Shown here: positions 1 to 6,125 of the stretch, one piece after another
Numbering within the stretch: position 1 is the first letter of the stretch
Layout of the letters: every line of letters starts with the position of its first letter
Program-made: the position numbers and the translations under genes
The notes under the pieces: generated by a model
Told to the model about the DNA's origin: nothing
The model's database searches: none
What the model saw: only the letters and a program-made list of their open reading frames with translations
NCBI GenBank assembly: GCA_017394475.1
Contig: JAFPYQ010000360.1
Location: 1-7,529 of the forward strand
From: Oscillospiraceae bacterium
Lineage (GTDB): Bacteria > Bacillota > Clostridia > Oscillospirales > Ruminococcaceae
Direction of reading: 5' to 3'
DNA length: 7,529 bases

Positions 1-159
1 AAACAATAAGTACATTTTTATATTTTATGTGTTTTTGTTTCGTATGTCATCCCCGCCTACGGCGGGGATGACATATTTATTCAGAATATCCTTAGAACAA
101 GACCCGATAACGCACCATAAAAGGCCGTTATCAGGTCAATTATATCCCACCTATTCCCG
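1..159. other. Non-coding region downstream of the glycerate kinase gene
   Basis: No convincing gene is seen here on either strand. The first 42 bases are strongly AT-rich, unlike the rest of the window. The only clear structure is the perfect hairpin at 43-75. A weaker inverted repeat, GATAACG at 106-112 and CGTTATC at 126-132, could form a 7-bp stem with a 13-base loop, but it has no U-tract and is not called as a terminator. Confidence 0.6.
43..75. terminator. Perfect 15-bp hairpin, possible terminator or palindromic repeat
   Basis: Bases 43-57 (TATGTCATCCCCGCC) are an exact inverted copy of 61-75, with the 3-base loop TAC at 58-60. The stem is GC-rich in its inner half and should fold very stably in RNA from either strand. 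It lies 84 bases beyond the stop codon of the glycerate kinase gene, where the minus-strand operon should end. A classical U-tract does not follow on the minus strand, where the next bases are A-rich. On the plus strand a short TTTATT follows, so it fits better as a terminator for a gene entering from the left, outside the window. It could also be a dispersed palindromic element or an RNA-stabilising 3' hairpin. Confidence 0.4.
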
Positions 160-1296
160 TCATATCCTTCCGATAAGTCTGAACACCTGTTCTGCAGTCA
201 TCATCAGGTTTTTTTCGGCAATTTGCGTATCCATCGCTTCTCTGAGGCTCATAGGCTGTCTTATAATGTGGAAACAGGCATCTATGCCGTATTCCCCGAA
301 TGATATGTTTTCATCCTTTATCATCCCGACCAGAGCTATGACCGTCTTATTATATTTCTTTGCCGCCTTTGCTATCCCGCCCGGGACTTTGCCCATAACG
401 CTCTGCCGGTCAAAGCATCCCTCACCGGTGACGATGATGTCTGCTTTCCTTATCTCACTGTCGATGCCGGTCTCCCTGATGATCATATCTATCCCGGGCA
501 GCAGTTCTGCATCCAGATATGACCTGAAAGCAAAGCCTATCCCCCCTGCAGCACCCGCTCCCGGATGCTCCATATCCGCAGACGGATATTTTTCTTTCGT
601 AAGCTCTGCATAATTTCTGAGCCAACTGTCCATAATCGGAATATCATCACCATGCAGACCCTTCTGCGGCCCGAACACAGCAGAGCAGCCGTTTTCACCG
701 CACAGCGGATTATTCACATCACAGGCTATGCGGAAACGGCTCTCTCTGATCTCGGGGAGCACATTCCTGGCATCGATGACTGCGATATCCTTCAAACCCT
801 TTCCGCAGGGGCTCACCTTACAGCCCTCACGGTCACAGAACTCAAAGCCCAGTGCCTGCAGCATCCCGATGCCTCCGTCATTAGTCGCACTTCCGCCTAT
901 ACCTATGATAAATTCTCTTGCCCCGCGATGCAGTGCATCTGCTATCATTTCACCGACGCCATAGGTGGTGGTCTCCATCGGATCTTTTTCATTTTCACTC
1001 AGCAGCGTGATGCCCGCGGCAGAAGCCATTTCCATGACTGCCAGTTTCTTTTCCGCACAAAAGCCGTATGAAACATCTATCTGCCTTTGCAGCGGGTCTG
1101 AAACTGTCGTGTGTACCACACTGCAGTCCAGTGCCCCGATAAGCGTTTCCGACATGCCCTCGCCGCCGTCGGAAACTGCCTTTACTATGACCTCATTATC
1201 GGGGTAGGCTTTCAGGATGCCCCTTCTGACAGCATCCCCCGCTTTCTCCGATGATATGCAGCCCTTGAATGAATCCATCGCTACCAGTATCCTCAT
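160..1296 (-). CDS. Glycerate kinase (GlxK/GarK family)
   Basis: This is a full-length 378-residue cytosolic glycerate kinase, which phosphorylates D-glycerate with ATP to phosphoglycerate. Bacterial members related to GarK/GlxK usually give the 2-phospho product; the isomer made here cannot be read from sequence. The family signatures appear in order: MRILVAMDSFKG at residues 1-12, DGGEG at 43-47, MEMASAAGI at 88-96, the glycine-rich GIGGSATNDGG at 132-142, CDVNNPLCG at 192-200 followed by FGPQKG at 208-213, GAGAAGGIGF at 246-255, and TGEGCFDRQSVMGKVP at 290-305. The start is supported by AAGGAG (minus strand, 1305-1310) eight bases before the ATG. It begins 22 bases after the hydroxyacid dehydrogenase gene ends, so the two are almost certainly co-transcribed. 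Reduction of hydroxypyruvate or tartronate semialdehyde upstream would supply its substrate. No damage or missing motif is seen. Confidence 0.95.
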   Translation of the reverse strand: MRILVAMDSFKGCISSEKAGDAVRRGILKAYPDNEVIVKAVSDGGEGMSETLIGALDCSVVHTTVSDPLQRQIDVSYGFCAEKKLAVMEMASAAGITLLSENEKDPMETTTYGVGEMIADALHRGAREFIIGIGGSATNDGGIGMLQALGFEFCDREGCKVSPCGKGLKDIAVIDARNVLPEIRESRFRIACDVNNPLCGENGCSAVFGPQKGLHGDDIPIMDSWLRNYAELTKEKYPSADMEHPGAGAAGGIGFAFRSYLDAELLPGIDMIIRETGIDSEIRKADIIVTGEGCFDRQSVMGKVPGGIAKAAKKYNKTVIALVGMIKDENISFGEYGIDACFHIIRQPMSLREAMDTQIAEKNLMMTAEQVFRLIGRI

Positions 1297-1318
1297 ACAA
1301 AACGCTCCTTAAGAAGTA

Positions 1319-2287
1319 TCAGTATCCCTTTTTCCTGTCAACGATATGTTTAAGCGGCTTTCCTGCGGCATAGTTCATCAGATCCTCGCAGAACATCTCT
1401 ACATTCCTGTCCACCGTATAGTCAAGGGTCATATTCCCTGCAATGTGCGGTGTTATAAGGACATTCCCCGTGTGCCACAATCGGCTGTCCTTCGGAAGGG
1501 GCTCGGTCACGAATACATCCAGTGCAGCACCGCCCAGCCTTCCGCTGTCAAGGCTGTCTGCCAGGGCATCTTCGTCTATCGCCGATCCCCTGCCAACATT
1601 TACGATATATGCGCCCTCCGGGAGCATAGCTATCCTTTCACGGGAAAGGATGCCTTCTGTTTCCGGAGTTCCGGGCAGACACATTACAAGGAGGTCTGTT
1701 TCGGGCAATATCTCATCGAGCCTGTCTGTTGACACTACCTTATCAAAAACAGTTTCACTGCATTTCCCGCTGCGGCATATACCTGAAAGCTCCGCAGGCT
1801 CGAATGCTCTCGCCCGCCTTGCAAAGGTGCAGCCTATATCGCCTGTTCCCAGAACTGTTATCCTGCTGTCTTTAAGGGATCTCTGCAGAACAGGAGTTCC
1901 CCAACTGCCATTCACCGACTCCCCATAGTGATATGTCAGCTTTCTCATCATCATCAGTGAGACCGCTATGATATGCTCTGCGATGCTGACGCCGTACGCC
2001 CCTGCGGAGTTGGTGATGATGCAGTCCTCGTTTGCGAATACCCCCGGCCTGAAAAGGTGTTCCACCCCTGCCGATGTCACGCACAGCCATTTCAGGTGAA
2101 CATTCTGCTTCACTATGCCCGACACGCTCATTCCGAAGCCGTAAACGACCTCCGCATCCCTGTATTCTTCGGGGATATCATCATCACTGTCAACAAAGCA
2201 GACATCTGCGTTTACCTTCTGCGCTGTCTCTGTTATCATGTCCTTGTGCTTTTGCTTAAATGCACCGTTGAATACTATCAATTTCAT
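1319..2287 (-). CDS. D-2-hydroxyacid dehydrogenase (NAD(P)-dependent)
   Basis: This 322-residue cytosolic oxidoreductase interconverts a 2-keto acid and its D-2-hydroxy acid. The Rossmann dinucleotide motif is VLGTGDIG (glycines 147, 149 and 152). The catalytic trio of the family is intact: Arg233 in NVGRGSAID, Glu262 in VTEPLP, and His281 in TPHIAG. The second Rossmann strand ends in GICRSG with Arg172-Ser173 rather than an acidic residue, a pattern often seen in NADP-preferring members; this preference is an inference. The start has AGGAG seven bases upstream of the ATG. The gene begins 40 bases after the HExxH gene and ends 22 bases before the glycerate kinase gene. That neighbour makes hydroxypyruvate/glyoxylate reductase activity the most attractive specificity, giving D-glycerate for the kinase. 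Family substrate specificity is hard to read from sequence, so a D-lactate-type or other keto acid role remains possible. Confidence 0.9.
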   Translation of the reverse strand: MKLIVFNGAFKQKHKDMITETAQKVNADVCFVDSDDDIPEEYRDAEVVYGFGMSVSGIVKQNVHLKWLCVTSAGVEHLFRPGVFANEDCIITNSAGAYGVSIAEHIIAVSLMMMRKLTYHYGESVNGSWGTPVLQRSLKDSRITVLGTGDIGCTFARRARAFEPAELSGICRSGKCSETVFDKVVSTDRLDEILPETDLLVMCLPGTPETEGILSRERIAMLPEGAYIVNVGRGSAIDEDALADSLDSGRLGGAALDVFVTEPLPKDSRLWHTGNVLITPHIAGNMTLDYTVDRNVEMFCEDLMNYAAGKPLKHIVDRKKGY

Positions 2288-2327
2288 TTTTCTGCTCCTG
2301 TCTTTTCTCCCCGTCGGATATACTTTC

Positions 2328-3737
2328 TCATTCCGACAGCTTTACGATCTCCCAGGTGTCATTCTTATCGGTCTTGTTGAACTCCACAGTCCCGTCTGTA
2401 TCACAGAGGACGCAGCCATCCAGCACATCAAGAGTGGTCATGATCCTGCAGCCGCCTCTCTTTTCCGAAAGGGCGAATGAGAAGTTCTTGTTTTCGGTAG
2501 GCTCTATGCCCCATTCATTCCTGTAGAGAGCCGCTGTATCATAGACAGGGCTTTTTTCGGCTCTCATAAGCTCTGTTTCGTCGAGTTTCGGTATCAGCCT
2601 GAAACAGCCTGTATCCGCCTCCTTTATATCATACACAATATCCCACTGCACATTCTTTTTTGTGAGATCCGGATGCGATACTGTGAGCAGCGCTGATGCC
2701 CCTGCACGGTCAAAGCTTTCGGATGCGTACAGATACCTGTTTGTGGTTGTGTTTCTGATTGTACAGGTACCCAGATCCATATCGGAAACGAGCATCCTCC
2801 ACAGCGACGGGAACATCCCCTTTTTCCTGTTCCCGTCCTTCGTGTCGATTATTTCTCCCCTGAAGAATGCTTCATAATAGTCACCTATGAAATCGGGATA
2901 TTTCCCGGGAACATATTTCCATTTCAGGCCGTTTTCGGGGTTGGTAAGATATATGTCTCCGCCCTCGTTCGTCTGCCTGAGATATTCAAGTCCCGCCTTG
3001 CCGTCCACCTGATACTGATGGCAGGTCGGAAAGCGTTCATCTCCGGTGATAAGCTTTGCAGGCACATCTATCTGATGGATGAATTCATGGGTCATGAATC
3101 CGCAGGTCCATGGTTCCTTCCTTTCCTCCGTCATGGGTGTACCGGCGTTTATCTTCTTTATCTCCGCGCTCACATCCAGCGGGTAAACGCAAGATTCCCC
3201 ATATTCCGAAAGCAGCAGGTTCTTCGCTGTGGTACCGTAACCCACCTGTCTGCCGCTGAAAAAGAAGACCGAATCAAAATCGCTCACCGGTATCCGTTTT
3301 GAAGAATATCTGCTGACATCATCGTACCCGAACCCTGATGACGGCAATGTCATGGCATCATCTATCCATGCACAATACGGCATTATCCTTACACTGTGGT
3401 CTGTCATCTCTTCTATGCCCTGTTTGAACCTGATGATGCTGTGATCTATCACCCTGTCCGTATCAGAGCCCTTTTCGATTCTGAATGTCCTATCCCTGCC
3501 GCCTAAATCCATCGTAACATTGCTGCATTTGACGAATAATACCCGCAGCACGGCTTCCCCGCCCTTTTTGCGGGTGCCGCTCCTGTGATCCGATATTACC
3601 GTCTCATGCAGTGCGGTGATATTTTCCAGTTCGCTCCCGATGTTGTTTTTCCCATACACATTTGCGGAAACACACGGCACAAGGAGCAAAACAGCAATGA
3701 AAAAAGCTGAAACGAGCTTCAATGTTCTGATCGTCAT
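2328..3737 (-). CDS. Secreted HExxH metallopeptidase-like protein with ricin-like C-terminus
   Basis: I do not recognise a named family for this 469-residue protein. The N-terminus is a clear Sec signal peptide: basic start, hydrophobic run at residues 8-21, then VSA, with likely cleavage after Ala25. The middle region has HEFIH at 217-221, an HExxH zinc-peptidase signature in a plausible context (THEFIHQIDV). His240 in TCHQYQVDGKAG or a nearby acidic residue could be a further ligand. Residues from about 323 to the end look like a ricin-type beta-trefoil: a CTIRNTTTNRYLYAS segment at 325-339 (tgkyLyas-like), QWDIV at 364-368 and a similar TWEIV at 461-465, resembling QxW repeats. Such modules often bind carbohydrate. 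No dockerin, sortase motif or C-terminal anchor is seen, so release to the medium is likely. The start has AAGGGA five bases before the ATG. It is the first gene of a probable operon with the dehydrogenase and kinase and lies just downstream of the 95-bp tandem repeats. Peptidase activity is inferred from one motif only. Confidence 0.8.
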   Translation of the reverse strand: MTIRTLKLVSAFFIAVLLLVPCVSANVYGKNNIGSELENITALHETVISDHRSGTRKKGGEAVLRVLFVKCSNVTMDLGGRDRTFRIEKGSDTDRVIDHSIIRFKQGIEEMTDHSVRIMPYCAWIDDAMTLPSSGFGYDDVSRYSSKRIPVSDFDSVFFFSGRQVGYGTTAKNLLLSEYGESCVYPLDVSAEIKKINAGTPMTEERKEPWTCGFMTHEFIHQIDVPAKLITGDERFPTCHQYQVDGKAGLEYLRQTNEGGDIYLTNPENGLKWKYVPGKYPDFIGDYYEAFFRGEIIDTKDGNRKKGMFPSLWRMLVSDMDLGTCTIRNTTTNRYLYASESFDRAGASALLTVSHPDLTKKNVQWDIVYDIKEADTGCFRLIPKLDETELMRAEKSPVYDTAALYRNEWGIEPTENKNFSFALSEKRGGCRIMTTLDVLDGCVLCDTDGTVEFNKTDKNDTWEIVKLSE

Positions 3738-4013
3738 AAGTATCCCTTTTCTGATATGGCTCGTGCGGGTAAAACCCGCTGTTACCTCGTTGATCTTTTC
3801 ATCCCCGAACGTCCTTTTTGCGACCCGACCATATTATCTGCCGGTATTTTACACTGAAAGAGGTTAAAACCCGCTGTTACCTCGTTGATCTTTCTATCCC
3901 CGAACGTCCTTTTTGCGACCCGACCTTATTGTCTGCCGGTATTTTACACCGAAAGAGGGTAAAACCCGCCGTTACCTCGTTGATCTTTTCATCCCTCAGT
4001 ACAGTGTTTCCGA
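3738..4013. other. Non-coding gap largely made of tandem repeats
   Basis: This 276-base gap separates the membrane-protein gene from the HExxH gene, both on the minus strand. About 226 bases of it are the 95-bp tandem repeat. It should contain the promoter for the HExxH operon, but I find no convincing -35/-10 pair. The best -10-like words on the minus strand are GATAAT (in the leftmost unit, near 3834) and TAAAAT within each full unit; neither has a good -35 at proper spacing. There is no clear intrinsic terminator for the membrane-protein gene. Confidence 0.6.
3770..3995. repeat. 95-bp direct tandem repeat, about 2.4 copies
   Basis: Two full units, 3770-3864 and 3865-3959, are followed by a 36-base partial unit at 3960-3995. 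The period is exactly 95 bases, as shown by TAAAACCCG starting at 3770, 3865 and 3960. By eye the two full units differ at 6 of 95 positions and the partial unit differs at 1 of 36. Because 95 is not a multiple of three and every frame soon meets stops, the array is not a coding repeat. Each unit boundary carries a small inverted repeat: GCGGGT-AAA-ACCCGC at 3765-3779, GGTT-AA-AACC at 3862-3871 and GGGT-AAA-ACCC at 3957-3967. The array occupies the leader region of the HExxH gene. There are no unique spacers, so it is not a CRISPR. Confidence 0.93.
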
Positions 4014-4508
4014 TCAATGGATAAGGATAAAAACACCTGCGATGATCATGCTGTGGAAGGGATATGCGATTATCCTGATGATCTGGTTTTTGTTGTTGAA
4101 GCCCCTGTCTTTCCAGCCTTTGCAGTCCGCTGTTTCCGGGTACAGCTTTCTGAAATACCCCACGGTCATCACCAGCCACTGATCCTGAACTATTATATCA
4201 AAAGCCTTCATTATGTACAGCATTACGATAAATCTTCCCGTCAGGGACAGAAAGCCGCAACCGTCCTTTATGCCTTCCGTACCGATATAGATCACTCCCG
4301 CAAGGATGGACAGCAGAAACACTGCCAGCAGTATATGTGCTGTGATCTGCTTATGCATAGCCGGCTCGGGATGATCCTTTGCAGCCTCACGCACATCCTC
4401 CGGAAGGAAACGCAGCACCAGTGACGGCTTTGCCATAGGGCTTGCCGTCACTATCACGATCATCTCGATAAGGCACAGTATCAGCGCCGTGATCACTACC
4501 TTTATCAT
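4014..4508 (-). CDS. Small membrane protein, four predicted helices, unknown function
   Basis: This 164-residue protein is not one I can name. Hydrophobic segments at about residues 3-22, 56-76, 88-106 and 146-163 suggest four membrane helices, with a polar stretch at 32-54 and a charged, Trp-containing loop at about 118-142 (FRKLYPETADCKGWKDRGFNNKNQ in part). Acidic residues lie next to helix 3 (AFDIIVQDQW, 102-111). No enzyme motif is visible. The start is supported by GGAG nine bases upstream of the ATG. It lies 47 bases after the XRE-AbrB regulator gene, with no promoter or terminator seen between them, so it is probably the last gene of the hydrolase-regulator unit. It could be a target or partner of that regulator; this is inference from position. 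Confidence 0.75.
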   Translation of the reverse strand: MIKVVITALILCLIEMIVIVTASPMAKPSLVLRFLPEDVREAAKDHPEPAMHKQITAHILLAVFLLSILAGVIYIGTEGIKDGCGFLSLTGRFIVMLYIMKAFDIIVQDQWLVMTVGYFRKLYPETADCKGWKDRGFNNKNQIIRIIAYPFHSMIIAGVFILIH

Positions 4509-4555
4509 TACATATCGCTCCGTTATACACTTATTTCGTAATGCTCTCCCGTGAT

Positions 4556-4996
4556 CTATTCTTCGGGCTGCACAGAGGCGTATTCCAGTGCCTGCCGCAT
4601 TTTCTTCTCAAACAGTTCGGCGGGGATGAGGGCGATGCCCTCCTTATCATCGGTCAGGACGATGAGCCTCTGCCCTCCTGTCAGTCCGAACTTTTCCCTG
4701 ACTTCCTTGGGGATCACCAGCTGACCCCTGTCGTTTATGGCCACAGAGCCCCATATATTTTTCCCCACCTTAGGCGGCGGGATAACTCCCTTTCCGTCGA
4801 TAGTCGCCGTTTTGACAAGGCTGTCTATGGTCACGTCGTAGATCTCCGCAAGGCGCATGCATTTTTCGATATCGGGCACAGTAGCACCGCTTTCCCATTT
4901 CGCATAGGCCTGACGGGATATGCCTATCTTTCCTGCGATCTCCTCCTGGGAAAAGCCATGGATATTCCTGAGCATAATAAGATTTTCCCTCAGCAT
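4556..4996 (-). CDS. XRE-family regulator with C-terminal AbrB-like domain
   Basis: This 146-residue DNA-binding protein has two recognisable parts. Residues 2-62 form an XRE/Cro-type helix-turn-helix: FSQEEIAGKIGISRQAYAKW starts at 15, with the recognition helix around SRQAYAKWESG (27-37). Residues about 82-128 form an AbrB/SpoVT/MazE-like swapped-hairpin domain, with the hallmark GSVAINDRGQLVIPKEVREKFGL (83-105) and then GQRLIVL. Both domains can bind DNA, and the AbrB part usually dimerises, so the protein is likely a multimeric repressor or transition-type regulator. Its RBS, GAGG, overlaps the TGA stop of the hydrolase gene and lies five bases from the ATG, with 7 bases between the two genes, implying coupled translation. 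A nearby toxin would be expected if it were an antitoxin, but none is seen. It may autoregulate the promoter at 6097-6125. Confidence 0.9.
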   Translation of the reverse strand: MLRENLIMLRNIHGFSQEEIAGKIGISRQAYAKWESGATVPDIEKCMRLAEIYDVTIDSLVKTATIDGKGVIPPPKVGKNIWGSVAINDRGQLVIPKEVREKFGLTGGQRLIVLTDDKEGIALIPAELFEKKMRQALEYASVQPEE

Positions 4997-5003
4997 TGGT
5001 ACC

Positions 5004-6065
5004 TCATTTCAATAATGAATCGACAGTGTCGATATAAAATCCGCTGTGTGTGGTATGGATGCAATGGTCACTGTCCGTGGTCTCTGTTAACCTGCAGTTC
5101 TCGCCTATATACGATACAGCACGCTCCGCCTGTTCACGGGAAGCCGCACAGAGATATGTCCCGTTTTCGGAAATGCTTTCCTTTGCGTGGATATAAACGC
5201 AGGGCACCTCAATATCGGAAAGTATCTGTTCATGGGTATGGCCGTGGTTCCATGTCAGGTCGTAGAAATGCTCGCCATAAGCAAAGTCATACTCCTTTGC
5301 GAACTGAAACACATACCACAGCGAGTACGGCAGATAGCTTATCCTTACGGGTTCATCGGGATTTTTATCGTGAATGCTCTGTGCCATATCCGCGATCCCG
5401 GGCATGTAGTCCTTCATAAAAAGCTGTCCCCAGTAGCAGTGCCGCAGATAAAATGCTTCCCAGCATTCGGTCTTGTCCGAATTATTATAGTCATGCACGT
5501 TTTTATAGGTGTCAAGATATGCAAAGCTCTGCTCCCAGTTTTCACCCTGTGTACTGAAAACAGGCGGATCCTCCAGCACCGCCCCTGCTATGTTCTCTCC
5601 GCCGTATGCAGCGATATATGCAGCAGTGAGTGCGCCGTTGGAATGACCTGCCACCACCGTGGGCTCACCTATCACCTCATCAATGAATGTGATAAGATCA
5701 TTCCCGTTCACATCGATATAGTACAGGCTCTCATCGTGGGATGACTCGCCGTGGCCGTACACATCCACAGCGTAGATATGCCATTTTTTGCAGAGTTCGG
5801 GCATTACGAGGGCATAGTCCTCCCAGATACCCATCTGCCCGTGTATCAGGAGAAGTGCAGGCTTATCATTCGCCACTTCCCCGTAATTGATGATAGTCCC
5901 ATTTGGAAGGAAAAACTGCTTTTCCTCCGCTCCCACACTGTCAAGAGCTTTTTGGTACTTGTCATACCAGTGCAGGTTATTGTGGCAGTAGATGGCAGCG
6001 GCAGCCGCTGCTATCACAAGGATCGATGCAGATACAACTGCGGTTATTTTAAGTGCTTTTTTCAT
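5004..6065 (-). CDS. Membrane-anchored alpha/beta hydrolase
   Basis: This is a 353-residue alpha/beta-hydrolase-fold protein. The basic N-terminus and hydrophobic run at about residues 8-25 form an uncleaved anchor or signal peptide, so the catalytic domain probably lies outside the membrane. The fold's landmarks are HGQMG (75-79, oxyanion hole), DVYGHGES (101-108) and the nucleophile elbow GHSNG with Ser142. The expected acid comes after VPCVYIHAKES (287-297), where Glu296 is the best candidate, and the catalytic His is probably His334 in DHCIH. The region at 175-270, rich in aromatic residues, is likely the lid. The substrate cannot be predicted. The reading frame stays open upstream to 6200, but the start at 6065 is chosen because AGGAGG (6073-6078) sits seven bases before this ATG, the signal sequence begins here and the promoter lies at 6097-6125. 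It is the first gene of a unit with the XRE-AbrB regulator. Confidence 0.9.
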   Translation of the reverse strand: MKKALKITAVVSASILVIAAAAAAIYCHNNLHWYDKYQKALDSVGAEEKQFFLPNGTIINYGEVANDKPALLLIHGQMGIWEDYALVMPELCKKWHIYAVDVYGHGESSHDESLYYIDVNGNDLITFIDEVIGEPTVVAGHSNGALTAAYIAAYGGENIAGAVLEDPPVFSTQGENWEQSFAYLDTYKNVHDYNNSDKTECWEAFYLRHCYWGQLFMKDYMPGIADMAQSIHDKNPDEPVRISYLPYSLWYVFQFAKEYDFAYGEHFYDLTWNHGHTHEQILSDIEVPCVYIHAKESISENGTYLCAASREQAERAVSYIGENCRLTETTDSDHCIHTTHSGFYIDTVDSLLK

Positions 6066-6072
6066 AGGATCT

Positions 6073-6078
6073 CCTCCT
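6073..6078 (-). promoter_or_regulatory. Strong ribosome binding site fixing the hydrolase start
   Basis: The minus strand reads AGGAGG, a full Shine-Dalgarno match, seven bases before the ATG at 6065. The longer open frame starting at 6200 has no comparable site, so this decides the start. Confidence 0.85.
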
Positions 6079-6096
6079 TTTGTGATCTCTATGATC

Positions 6097-6125
6097 ATTG
6101 TAGCACATGGTTGCGTATATATCAA
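6097..6125 (-). promoter_or_regulatory. Sigma-70/A-type promoter for the hydrolase operon
   Basis: On the minus strand TTGATA (6120-6125) is separated by exactly 17 bases from TACAAT (6097-6102); each matches the consensus at 5 of 6 positions. TGC directly precedes the -10 box, giving an extended -10 element. Transcription should start near 6090, leaving a leader of about 25 bases that carries the AGGAGG site. An overlapping TTGACA (6137-6142) is a perfect -35 word, but its -10 partner at 17-base spacing is only TATACG (6114-6119), so it is a weaker alternative. Confidence 0.75.

Noticed and set aside
29..613. Plus-strand open frame of 194 codons antisense to the glycerate kinase
   Set aside because: The opposite strand carries conserved kinase motifs throughout; the antisense frame has no RBS and no motif.
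3791..3811. Six-codon mini-ORF (MKRSTR) on the minus strand within the repeat unit, possible leader peptide
   Set aside because: The ATG is lost (ATA) in the middle unit, the upstream G-run is too close to act as an RBS and no attenuator follows.
3770..3995. CRISPR array or coding repeat
   Set aside because: The units are directly adjacent and nearly identical with no unique spacers, and their length is not a multiple of three.
3877..4179. Minus-strand open frame of 100 codons crossing the tandem repeats
   Set aside because: It begins inside the membrane-protein gene in another frame and depends on repeat DNA whose 95-base period breaks the frame; there is no RBS.
4556..4996. XRE-AbrB protein as an antitoxin of a toxin-antitoxin pair
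   Set aside because: Neither neighbour resembles a known toxin family; one is an alpha/beta hydrolase and the other a four-helix membrane protein.
4541..5419. Long plus-strand open frame of 292 codons
   Set aside because: It is antisense to the XRE-AbrB regulator and the hydrolase, both with clear family motifs and good RBSs. Its own translation is Cys/His/Arg-rich with no recognisable domain.
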